From the NCBI GenBank assembly GCA_023053545.1, contig JAKZAN010000136.1:1-64000 (forward strand): a stretch of DNA of 64,000 bases, in the 5' to 3' direction. Positions 23,438 through 34,209 of this stretch are shown piece after piece. The notes under the pieces are model-generated. The model saw only the letters and a program-made list of their open reading frames with translations. It was not told the origin of the DNA and made no database searches. Source of the DNA: Lepidurus packardi. Its lineage: Eukaryota; Arthropoda; Branchiopoda; Notostraca; Triopsidae. Position 1 is the stretch's first letter. Each line of letters starts with the position of its first letter. Position numbers and translations under genes: made by a program.

Positions 23438-24520
23438 ATGGTCAACCTCAAGTCCTTCGACTTCTTCCGAAAAATTCAGTCGGACATCCACGCAGGCTCA
23501 GCCACCGGCGGCATATTTACCATCGTCGCGTTCATCGTTGGCTTCGTCCTTCTCTTCCACTCTTTCCAAGAACACTATCGCGACCGATACGTCACGGAAC
23601 TCATTATAAAGTCTGACGAGAACGAAAAGCTTCCACTCAAACTTAGCATACTCATGAATCGTTGTCCCTGTGACAGTAATATATCTCCTTCTAATCGATT
23701 GGCTGTGGCGTAGTGCTCGGGATCAAGTTCCACGATGAGGTTGAGTACTAGGAGACAGGCCTCGAGTTTCTGGTGAATCGAACGCGGGTAGCCAAGAACG
23801 GCACGGAGACCCCTTATGCCAAGATTGAAGAAAGAACCAAAGAAAAGTAGAATCTAATCCAAGCGATTGAGTCTGAAGAAGGGTGCAGGATTTCTGGGAT
23901 GCTGAAGATTCCAAAAACTCCAGGCTTCATAAAGATCGACCAGAGCGGCAATTTCTTCATCAACCGTGAGATCCCCCAACACGTGCACAAACTCCGGGCC
24001 AGCTATAAACTGGAAGAACTGGTTATCGGCAGCAATGACTCGGAACTTGACCTCCCCATCTATCACATTTCATAGTAACACTTTCTTTTGACTCTTTCAG
24101 ACAAATCGGTCAGTACGTGATGGACATAGAAGGCTACCACCAAACGAAGCAATCCGTACAGGATTTCACCGAGGACTTAAGATAAGATGACTTCATCAGC
24201 CACATTAAAGTGATTCCTCTGCGGGTGATCGAGAATAGTAGCGCGAACAGCACGGTGGAGAGGTATAGGTATTCGATCCGATCGGGACGGGCAGCGAAGC
24301 AGGAACAGCTGACGAGCATCAACTTCTTGTTCGAGATTGAGCCCATCAATATCATGTACCGGAAGATCGAAAAGTCGCACTATAAATTAGTCGTGAGGGT
24401 AATAGTTTACATTCGACATGATTTTAGATTTTTGCGATCATCGGAGGGGCCTTCGCGACAATCGGGATCGTGAATTCGGTCAGCCAAAGTTTAGCAGAGC
24501 TTTTGAAGAGAGGCGACTGA
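23438..24520 (+). CDS. ERGIC3: ERGIC/Erv46-type cargo receptor
   Basis: 329 residues, introns 23676-23713 (38 nt), 24075-24100 (26 nt) and 24399-24427 (29 nt). The N-terminus FDFFRKIQSDIHAGSATGG followed by a membrane helix (IFTIVAFIVGFVLLF) is typical of the family. The luminal domain has EGCRISGMLKIPKTPGF, IDQSGNFFINREIPQHVHKL and a NxT glycosylation-like site. The second membrane helix is IFAIIGGAFATIGIVNSV near the end. These two-spanner proteins cycle between ER and Golgi in COPII/COPI vesicles as cargo receptors. The C-terminus ends LLKRGD, and no classical KKxx retrieval signal is present. The luminal region is shorter than in animals. Confidence 0.88.
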
Positions 24521-24659
24521 TTTGTCGGGTGTGTATATTAGGACAGCACTAACCAACCAGCAGACAGCCAACTTCCCAATTAAACCCTCATTTGCTTGAA
24601 CCTGACTGCAGTATCTTTAATTTTCGTATCGAACTATCTAAATCCAACAGTGCCTCCTC

Positions 24660-25191
24660 ATGTCTCTTATCGTGAAGCCCATCTCAGCCAACCTCAGCCA
24701 TGACCAAGACTGGCTCGGAAAAATGGTAAGTGCCCTTCTAAACTCTCCAGGACCCCTATGTTGTAGTCAGCATCGGTCAAGATACAAAGAAATCATCCAC
24801 CCATCACAATGGGGGCAAAACCCCCATGTGGAATGATACATTCGTTTTCAACAACCCGATGGACCAGGTTATCAGAGTCCAAGTGTTTGACAAAGATCTC
24901 CTGTCTCGGAACGACCCCGTAGGTGAAGGTGGAATCAACATTGCTCCGTTGATGGGAGCACAAGGCATGCCACAGAATGGTATTTAAAATTTGAATTTAT
25001 ATATAGTTTACGTGGATTTAACTCACCACGGCAGAGCGGCAGGACGGGTGTTGCTGTCGATCCAATGGCAGGGCATGCCTGGAGGCTGCACCCCACCAAA
25101 CCAGGGTTGGAATACTGGATATAGTACTGGATTTAACCAGGGTAACCAAGGGTGGAACCCTCATCAACAAGGATACAATCGGGGATGGTGA
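24660..25191 (+). CDS. Single C2-domain protein with Gly/Asn/Tyr-rich tail
   Basis: 159 residues, introns 24726-24750 (25 nt) and 24980-25006 (27 nt). A complete C2 domain (DPYVVVSIGQDTKKS, GGKTPMWNDTFVF, QVFDKDLLSRNDPVGEG, GRVLLSIQW) retains the acidic Ca2+ loop residues. It is followed by a short tail of GWN/GYN-type repeats (QGWNTGYSTGFNQG). It is a paralogue of the minus-strand gene at 55993-56699, sharing the start MSLI(V/I)KPISA, the first intron position and the tail type. Likely Ca2+-dependent membrane binding. The tail may drive self-association. Confidence 0.88.
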
Positions 25192-25393
25192 TTAGACTGC
25201 CAACTTTATCGGACGAACCACTACTCAGAGATCGACACACTTCATTTATTTCTGAGATATTTTCAAGGGGTTGGTTTAGCAGGCCATGTTGGTATGTATT
25301 CCAGTCTTACAAATCTACTTCTTTACAATCCCTATATACTTCACCTGCGTGTATCTAAGTTCTGTCTTTAAAATCATTCTTTCTTCTTCCCCT

Positions 25394-26405
25394 TCATTTT
25401 TTCTCATCGTCGGAGCTGGCGTCACCCATGTCTGAACCCACGTCGCTGTCCGAACCAGCTTGCTTTGGTTCATCTACCTTAGGCATGTACAGATGCGCGT
25501 TTTTATCGCCCACAACCTTCGGGTCCTCCTTCACCTTGAACAAGCCTCGCTTCGCCTCGATGAACTTTTGCATTTCGACCAAAGCCTCATTGATGACGTT
25601 GATTCCCTCCACTTTATTATTGGTCTCCACCGAGATCAGATAGGCAGGAGCACCCAAGATAGTAATCTGAAGTGGTCAGCAGCCATAAATCGAATAGTGA
25701 TGTTTACTTCAATGTCGAAGTCCTTGCGGCTTTTGTGCTGCCCAAGGTTCAGAGCTTCCTTAATGAGGTTGATGCCTTCGAAGTCATTGATGCTGATGTC
25801 GAATACTGCCATGATCTTGACTTTGGGAGGCTGGAACCTTCTCCTGATCTCGCTGAAAAGCTTCTATTCCATACTCTTGTCGAGCTGAAGATGGGCAAGA
25901 CGATCGGTATCGAACAGAGACTGTTTGAATTATTCGAGGGGGTTCTTGCCCTCCTTGTCGAGAGGCCAGGCTATTTTTCTGTATACGACCTCAAGATCGA
26001 TCTTGAGTGCCTCGCCGATAGTCCTCATGATGCTATGGATGGTTTTGCGCATTGCGAATCGTTCTGTCGTCTCGAGTTCCTCGTTAGGATGCACTTTCTT
26101 TTTCGAGAGATCGATGTAGCCTAGGAAATATAATGTGCATGTGGTTCAACAAAATCAGTACCTTTTTCCTTGTCCACGCGGATGACCCTCACGACTTCTT
26201 CACTGTTGATTTTGAGTGCTTTCTTGACGCTCTTCTGCATTGAGCGAGTGTACTAGTTGGGGGTAATCATGCCGGACTTGCCCTTGGGGTAGCCTTGGTA
26301 TTCGAGGAGGTCGACGTAGCAGGCATTTTCTTCGACGCCCGTAACCAGACCCATTGCAAGATCGTCTTCTGCAGGGTATTCGTTTTCGTAGAATCTGCAG
26401 ACCAT
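25394..26405 (-). CDS. EIF2S1: Translation initiation factor eIF2 alpha subunit
   Basis: 309 residues, introns 26121-26161 (41 nt) and 25667-25707 (41 nt). The S1 domain with CRFYENEYPAEDD, CYVDLLEYQGY and VIRVDKEKGYIDLSKK, the helical domain, and the alpha/beta domain (VKIMAVFDISINDFEGIN, ITILGAPAYLI) are all recognisable, with an acidic Ser/Asp tail. eIF2-alpha brings Met-tRNAi to the ribosome as part of eIF2-GTP. Oddity: the regulatory LSELSRRRIRS segment reads ITPNQYTRSMQKS. By ungapped alignment between GMI and VIRV, Ser51 is a Thr (codon at 26247-26249) and the basic run is lost. Confidence 0.93.
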
Positions 26406-26611
26406 GTTGGCTTTATTCTCCATGAGGGTGGTTGGAAAGTTGAGTGGGTGTATGTCTGTTTTTGATAAACTGTTTAAAGATATCGGAACGAGGGGAGAGC
26501 TGCATAACCTGTTTCAGATAGACCCTATTTATATGAACTTGTCACAACAACCAGAATTCGTGAGAAGAGATACCGATCCACTCTAAAGAATATTCTCCGC
26601 CCTTCCGAAAA

Positions 26612-27835
26612 TCACTACACTTCCCGCAAACACTCTTTGTCACATCCCTCCTGCGTCTTCTTTTCCTTTCCTGACTTCTACTTCTTGCTCCCAATAGCAT
26701 CCCATATCGTCAGCCCCCAGTCCTGCCCAGTCTTTTCGAACTACCACCCCTCATACTATTCTCTCTGTGCCACTTTGCTGTTAGATTTGCTTCCTAGAAT
26801 GTTCTTTGGTGTCCCTTGTGTCTGTAGATGTTTATTTGGACTATGCCGGTGGCTCGAAGGTTTACCCAGCTCCAAGAAACGTTGAGGTTTGGGTCGTTAT
26901 CGGCACTGATCTAAGTCGATCGACCTCAGATACGCGGCAGCCACCTTCGTGGAGTCCATATTGAAATCACTGCCATTGTAGGACTCTGGGTCCTGCTCGG
27001 GATGTTTAGCTGCCCTGTAATCCTTGATTTGGCGAACTAAATGATTAAACTTGAGATTCTTGGAGTGCTGCTTCGATTGGAGGTCATTGGCTTCAGTTCT
27101 GATCCTGCGCCGAGTGACTGACTTCTCCGTAGCGACAGCTTTGCTAAACAACGACTCCTCGAATCCCTAAATGCTTGCAATATTGTTTCTTGACCGTATT
27201 TGCTCCAGCCTTATCTATATGTCTGGCCCCGAAATGAGTCTATGCTGCTTGGATGATTTGTTCACAGGACTGGATTGCAGAGTGTAGGTAGGAGGCAGTT
27301 CTGAGCAGATCTCGTTATCCATGATATCGATGGTCTTCGCTCTCTGTGACCTGATGTCGGGCAGCACAAGCTAGTTTTCGATGCTGAGAGTATCTATTGC
27401 CCTGCTGCTGATTATGTAGCTCCTCCCGATTGTCCTCACTCGATCAGTCTCGCTGTTCTGATAGTTGGACTGTAGATACAGGTTACTATCCTTTTTGTTT
27501 AGTATCGACTTCGGCACATAGTTCCGCTTCATGTCAAAATCATTGATCCTGAGTCCCAGCCCAAGGCGTTTACGATCCTTATTCCTACTGCATTTGCGCA
27601 TGATGGAGCTCGCTAACATCTCGTTGCAAACGTTCTTTGGGTGGATGCAATGATGGCTGAGGGTATCCGGAAAGCTCTGCTTGTTCTCGATAGATTTTTA
27701 GTGGTGGGAGATCTCGCGAAAGGGGCTGGTTTATTTGACGACCTTGAGGAGTTTGAGGACGGATTCGGTAGCATTGATGTAGGTAGGGACGTTTTGTCTG
27801 AGAGAGCGGCTGGGAGAGTCTCTGCCAACGATCAT
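26612..27835 (-). CDS. Orphan basic, low-complexity protein
   Basis: A single exon of 407 residues, ATG 27835 to TGA 26612-26614. It is rich in Ser, Asn, Arg and Lys, with a helical basic segment (TRRRIRTEANDLQSKQ, LVRQIKDYRAAKHP) around residues 230-270 and no membrane segment or known motif. The composition suggests a largely disordered protein. Its ATG is 116 bp from the stop of the next minus-strand gene, so the two are tandem. Confidence 0.6.
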
Positions 27836-27950
27836 GCTGTAATATAGTCCAGAGATGGTTCTTTTTTATTGGTTAACTTGATAATAGTCGTCAATTCAGG
27901 GCAATTTTGCAGTACTGCCAGAACCAGCCAGCTACCGCTTCTAGACACCA

Positions 27951-29498
27951 TCAAATCCTCCTCTCAAAAATATCATTCAATGTCATACTTTCACGCCTCC
28001 CCTCGAACCTTACTTCATACTTGATCGTCCAGGTCTAGACATCGATCACCTGGATGCATGACTCCCACACGAAAATCCTTTATCCCTCTTCAATTCCTAC
28101 GAAATGCTTGCAACCGGGCTGCTAAAGGTCTCCTATAACCCTAATGCTGACTTCGTGCTGTTGGGACACGCATACCTTCTTGAACTCTGGTCCTTCGACG
28201 ATATAGAAGGTGTGTTTTGGAGGTTGCTGATGTAAGTCGTGCTACTATTTCTGTCCTTCTGACTAGGGGACTGCCACAATCTGGTAGTATTTTTTAATAA
28301 CGAGGTTGCGATACTATGAAATCTCCTCGCGTTCCTTGACCCATAGAAATTCTGCCCCGTCGCACAAATAAATAGGTGTGAGCTGCGGCTCAGGGCCTCG
28401 CACGAGTACATTCGATCCACTTGTTACTAGCGACAACTCGACGTCAAACCTCACCACAAAACTATCCTCGTAGATTAATATCAGGAATCTCCGACCATCT
28501 TCACATGTACAAAGATGCAGTTAGTAGATTTTATAGCTATGAGGCCGCAGTTTCAAATAGCCATGGAAGTCCAGTTTCGGTAGCGGACTGCTCAGAATCG
28601 GGGAATTGTAACCCTCCAGGTCTAGGTTGAATATTTAAAGGGAGTCAGAGGATGTAAAGGTATACAGAAGTCTCTGGTCGTGGTGTAGGATGATGGCCAT
28701 CCGAATGGGAACCTTGCTATATTCTAGAGTTCTCAGAGGACTTCGATTATGGACATGGAATAGTGCGATGAGGTTTTTGCTGCTGACGACCAGGAACTAC
28801 AGGCTAGAGGGGTTGACGGCATGGAGACTATTTTTGTCTTCAGGAGCCAAAATCTCATGAATTCCCGAAGTATCATAATTGCCTCGCGTGTGCAGTTTGA
28901 GATCAATGACGATGAGCTCGTGAGGAGACAGACAGCAAATGAGATATCTTCCAGCGAGGCAGACCGAGTCGAGTATTCTTCTGTCGGAGCCTGCTTGTCC
29001 GTCTAGTGCTTCCACTTTCGGCATTGCGTCTACGCTTCGCTTACCATCCATCCCAGGGATCTTAGGTTTCGTTTTCTTCCTCTTAGGCATTTCTGCCTTG
29101 ATCGTGTCGTCATTATCCATTGACTTCCTTGTTACCCTCGCCTCTGAATTCGAGTAGACTTTGTAATCTCCACCTTTCCCTTCTTTTTCCTTTGATGCTT
29201 CGATGCCTCTCAGTAATTTCCTCAAAGAATATCCCTCCCCCACTTTGGCATTCAACTTCGGTCTGGCTACCTTCACAGAGCTTTACTGTTAGGAATGCTT
29301 AGCTATTGGACAGGGGATCGGCTTATAGTTTTGGGTCCACTGCCTCGGGTAGAGTGCCCACCTCAGAGCCAGGATTTGAGTAACTACGTGATCTGGGGTG
29401 AAGGAGTCTTTGGTTCTCCAGAGAGTGCGCTATTGGCTGAGGAAGACTTGAAAGTTTGATGTCTAAGGGGTTTTGACGAGAGACTATGGGCCTTTCAT
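27951..29498 (-). CDS. Beta-propeller-like protein with basic N-terminal region
   Basis: A single exon of 515 residues from ATG 29498. Residues 1-175 are basic and mostly disordered (KRKKTKPKIPG). From about 180 the protein alternates short hydrophobic strands in a WD-like rhythm: SVCLAGRYLICCLSPHELIVI, LQFLVVSSKNLIALFHVHN, RLLYTFTSSDSLQIFNLD, KHFVGIEEGQRIFVWES. GH/WD dipeptides are poorly conserved, so this is a divergent propeller at best. A nuclear role is possible given the basic region. TGA stop at 27951-27953. Confidence 0.65.
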
Positions 29499-29657
29499 CT
29501 ATATAAGATGAGAAAGTAGAGGTTCAGTGATAAGTTTGATAATTTATAAATTTGGCAGGCAGTTGTGCCGCTTCCCTTTAGTAACTGGCTGGCCTCGCAT
29601 TTCTTAATGAGGATAAATAACTATAGAAACATATAACATAACAGGCTCAACGCTCCC

Positions 29658-31286
29658 TCACCAATTGTTCTCGCTTTTCTTTTCCAGTCTCACTAGTCTT
29701 CCGTCAATAGGCTCATACAGGAACTTACAGTGCAGTCTCAGGGGTACGTCTGTCCTCTTCAGATTGAAGTGCTTCAAGAAGTAGATCAAAATAATTTTGG
29801 CCTCCATTAGCGCCAGATGTTTACCAATACAGCTTCGCGGGCCCGCAGAGAAGGGGATAAAGGCGTAACTCTCGCTGGGCAGGCTTTCTTTATCATACCA
29901 TCTGTCAGGATCAAAGGTGCCAGGGTTCTTGTAGTATTTAGGGTTGTGCATGAGCCCGAGGATGTTAGTGCCGACGTTCATGCCTTTGGGGATCTTGTAA
30001 GGGCCGAGTTGGACTTCAGTGGTAGTGACTCTGGTGAGGATGCCGACAGCAGGGGGCCACATTCTAAGGCACTCGTTGAGGTATTTTTCGGTGAAGTCCA
30101 GTTTCTATGATTGTGAACATATTTTAGTAAAAATGAAAGAAATTACATTGAGGTTTTAGTAGGTGAGGTCGTCCTCGGTCTTTATAACTTCATTGAGTTA
30201 CTTTTCGAGTTTCTGGTAGTAGTGGGGGTACTCGGCAGCACAGTACAGAGCAAAGCTGAGCAGGTGGCCGGTGGTATCGATGCCTGCGAAGTAGAAACTC
30301 ATCAGCTGCTGCAGCAACTACTCCTTCGTGATTAACTCAATTTTGGAAGTGTCTTGCCCATTTTTCTTGGCCTCGTCGTACTGTTCTTGCCGCCTCTTCA
30401 TCTCATTCAAGTAGATTTGAATGAAGTCCTTCTTGGTCTCATCATTATTCTCGATACGCGCGTCTATGATTTCAAACAGAACTTTGCGCAGCTCCATCAG
30501 AATCTCCTTCATTTCTGCGTCTTTCTTTTCGAAGTTCAAGCTGCACGCTTTCGGCCCCACCAGCATATTAGCGATCAAGTTCGAACCGCTCCGAGAACGA
30601 GCGAACAACAAGGAAGAAAAGTCAGCAAGCACTAGAGAAAGGTTCCTTCCTTTGATCTGTCGTTGGGCAATTTCGTTCGAAAAGAATGTGCGTACCAAGA
30701 TTTCCCCGATTAGAGTCTCAGTCGCTTCGAGCACCTCGAGAATGGGTTCCTGTTCCAGGTGTTCCAGTCTTTACATCATGTACGTCTTAGAGCACTTGCT
30801 CATAATTGGAATCATGCGCTTGAGATGTTCGTAGTTGAAGGCGGGACCAATGAGAGACTTCTGGAGCTTCCACTGGTTACCTTATGCAAGGAAGATACCT
30901 TTTTTGTAGCTTAGAGCTAGATGCTTAAACACTTGGAACTTCTCATAGTTCTGGGGATTCACGCAGATTTCGCGGACCAACTGGGAATCCGTACAGATAA
31001 GGAAGGGCCGATCACCGATGTTGGTGAGGTAGGCGCGTTGATCTGGATTCTCCTACATCATCTTCTTGACGAAGTGGTGCGAATCACCAAACTTGTCGAT
31101 ACAGTTGCGCTGGACTTGAAGGAGGCCTGTGATGGGCTTGACGAAGACCCTAAGCTGTGGGTCCATTTTTTTGAAGCGCCAGGCCTCAAAGTAGATGCGT
31201 ATGAAGAAGCGATAGATGAAGTAGGCAAAGAGGGAGAAGGGGAGAAGAAGGAGGTAGATAGCGAGAGAGGCTGTGGATTAGGACAT
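29658..31286 (-). CDS. Cytochrome P450 monooxygenase
   Basis: 528 residues, one 42-nt intron at 30105-30146. An N-terminal membrane anchor (IYLLLLPFSLFAYFIYRFF) places it on the ER face. Diagnostic motifs: I-helix FYFAGIDTTGHLL (AGxDTT), K-helix ECLRMWPPA (ExxR), PERF-like FDPDRWYD and heme loop FIPFSAGPRSCIGKHLA with the Cys ligand. All are intact, so it is likely an active monooxygenase. It resembles CYP4/CYP3-type fatty-acid or xenobiotic enzymes, but the substrate cannot be inferred. TGA stop at 29658-29660. Confidence 0.95.
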
Positions 31287-31490
31287 TAAAGTTGGGTGTT
31301 TTGTTAGTAGATTAATCGATGAGGTGCAATTATGGGGACACTCGCAGAGAAGTCTTTTTAATAAATAGCCTAATGGGATTGTTGATTGAATTTGAAGAAG
31401 ATCATGACGTATAATTTACGTATGACGCTGTACGCCATAGCCTATCTATACTTAGAAGCCAACTCTAATATTATCAGTCCTACACACACT

Positions 31491-33437
31491 TCACACCCCG
31501 CAGGCCTGCCGCATTAGCCCCCCTAGATTCAGACACCCCAAATATCCTCCTATGTGCTCGTGGTAGTTTTGCAAGTCCATCTTTTTCTCGTTGAAGTAGA
31601 AAAGCAGACTCTCTCTTAGCGTCTCAGACAGCAGGAACTCATTCATCTTTATCACTGTCTATAATGCACTACTCTCGATACTTCTCTTTTCATCCGACTA
31701 TTCGCTCATCCCTTCATCTGTCTTTTGCATTGCTTGGTTAGCCTAAGAACGGGTAAGTTCCCTGACGATCCTACTGTAGTGATGCTTTATGCTTTGAGGA
31801 GGACCATGCAACTTCAACATCTTCCTCAAATCCTCCATTTACAAAGACAGATGGTCTATTTATGCTCTGTGCATCCGCAGCAGATCTGCTTGATTCTTGA
31901 TCTGCCCTCTCAACAACAGGTTATCAAGTGTTAGGTTCTCACACTAGAATCGCAGGGCGAATACCCGATAGTCTGATGTAGCGTCCTCTTTTTCCTGTTC
32001 GAATGTCTGTGTGGATTGGTCTCGGAGAGTGGCCCGATGGTGGGGCGCCTGAGTGATCTCGAGCTGCTTCCGAAGTTGGCGTATCTGCAAATCTAACTGG
32101 TACTTGGCTTGTGTTTGTTCCTAAACTCATCGTGGGTGGATAAATGGGTGTTTGGGTGCGTGGGTTACTGCGACAGTTTTCTAATAGTTAGAAACTAGTT
32201 TTTCGTTGAGCTCATTCAGTTCCTTAATGCGCTATTCGTGGTCGTTCCTACTTTCGGGGACCAGAAAGATAGACTCTTCTGTCATGGACTGCTCTTCGGG
32301 TCGATACACCTGAATGCTATTTTCGTCGAATTCCCTTGCTTCAGAAGGATCCTGGATTTTATCTAGATTGCCATCCTTCGATTGGACTTCGAAACTATTC
32401 TACACCTCCTTGATGGAACCCACCAGTTGCTTGCTTTTCATTGCCTGCATCCTCAGCTCATGATTTTCTTGTATCAAACTGTCATTCTGCAGTTTTAGAT
32501 TCCGATTCTCTTAGGCCAGCATGCTGTTAATGTGCTAGATCTATTGCAAATGGCACTTGCATTCTTAGACATACTCTTTAAGGCTCAGAAGTTCGCTCAT
32601 GCAGCCTTTACATGGTAACTCCGATTTTTGTCCAACAGGAGAGGCCTTATCATTCTGCACTGTTTGGTTTGATCGAAAAACTTGGGCCGGCTTAGAATGA
32701 ACATTGTGGCCTTGTCCAAACTCCATGCATTGTTGGTCGTTGACCTTATTTATAGGTGTATAGGGGTGGGCTGCCACCGATTCTTCTGGGTGCCGGCTCT
32801 TCGCTGCATCTCTTGCAGTATGAAAATCCTCCTTATCGAAAGTGTCATTGGCTTGTGATAAGGAGTAGAAGAAATCTTCTTCCTTTACTTTCTGATCTGC
32901 TCCTTTTTTTTGGAGCCTGCTTTTCACTATGTTATTCTTGATGAAGGAAGACTTGAGAATCAGGTGGCCAGTCTGCTAAGGACAGTACTTTAAAGGAGTC
33001 TTCAAACTGCGTTCGCCCAGGTCTACTAAGTCCCCCAGTCTGAGTAAAGCCATCCCGATGTAGATCACTCGTTCGTCTGCGTTGGACTAACGAGTGACGG
33101 CTATCACACAGAGCCCAATTTCTTTATCTTCCCCAGGGTATTAATCGGTTGCAACTTTGTGGTGATTGTTATTCGTAGCATTATTCTTTTGGTGATTATA
33201 GGGACCTTCAGCTTTAGAAAAGGTGGAGGTGAACAGAATGTTTTAGGATAGATTCGAGATAGTTTTGGCAAGTGGGCTGAGGCTGACTTGCTGGAGGTGG
33301 TGCACTGTCTGGAGAGGGTTGGTCTTGACCACAAACCTGAGGTAAGAAGTATGGAGTGGGAGGTTGAGTTGGACAGCTTCGACAGTGAGGCAAAATCTAT
33401 AGGTGTCGTGAGCTAAGATGTGGGAGTGCGAAGACAT
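31491..33437 (-). CDS. Coiled-coil protein with beta-rich N-terminus (C2-like?)
   Basis: 632 residues with one 48-nt intron at 32121-32168. The first about 160 residues are beta-strand rich (YRFCLTVEAVQLNLPL, YLRFVVKTN, EIGLCVIAVTRQ, ERVIYIGMALLRLGDLVDL) and could be a C2-type sandwich of the kind found in centriolar proteins. A basic linker with a CxxC pair (LPCKGCMSELL) follows. From about 300 to 560 there are strong coiled coils (NRNLKLQNDSLIQENHELRM, YQLDLQIRQLRKQLEITQ, DNLLLRGQIKNQADLLRM). A centrosome or basal-body role is an inference from this architecture. Confidence 0.75.
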
Positions 33438-33599
33438 CGTAGAGTGAAATCTTCGACTATCCCTAAATGATTTAAAACTTAGTTTATACTGTGATCCACT
33501 ACTCACTAGATGGGATTGATTCTGTTAGTCTATACCTGATAAGAGTCTCCGAAATTCCCTACTCCCAAAAGATAACGATTATATCCCTTAACATAGTCC

Positions 33600-34139
33600 A
33601 TGCAAGTCCGGAAGAGATTCGACACCCAACTCCACCATACTAGTGCCGTCAGAATACAACGCTTCTGGCGCAACTATTCTATCCTCAAAACACGCACACA
33701 ATAAAAACTCATCCAGTAGCTCCTCCTCCAAAATGCTGACCTTATCCACGCCATGCATTCATGTTCTCGCAAGAACTAGCAGGATGAGGCTGTCTCACTA
33801 GGCTCGCAACAAATCATTTAAAACAGACTCCAGGCAGAAGGCCAGCGGGTGGCTGATATTCTAACAAAGTCAGTGTCCCATACGCTGGACTCCCAGATTT
33901 CAATTTAATCTACAGGCAGGGAGACCCAGTTTTTACAGCAACTTTGTAGGCAAATCAGTTCTGAGAAGTAATCCCTACTGTGGGAACTTCAGAGACTACA
34001 AACAGAGAATGAGGAGTGCGCAAAAAGGCAATACCAATACTAGATCCGGATTCTGGAGGCCAAGACTCTCTCGATGGCATCGAGAAGGTGCATGGAGACC
34101 CCGGGTTGTTAATACAGGCTTGTGTCAAATCTGCTGTGA
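33600..34139 (+). CDS. Short IQ-motif coiled-coil protein
   Basis: 179 residues, single exon. An IQ calmodulin-binding motif (AVRIQRFWRNYSILKTR, residues about 17-33) is followed by Gln-rich coiled coils (LIQQLLLQNADLIHAM, QSLLWELQRLQTENEECAK). Many Gln are encoded by TAA/TAG. TGA stop at 34137-34139. It converges on the giant alveolin-like gene with 70 bp between stops. Confidence 0.7.
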
Positions 34140-34209
34140 ATGATAATGCTGTTGTCTATTTTCTGCTATTGATGTTTAACATCGATTTGTATCATTGGTC
34201 TTTGTTTGC

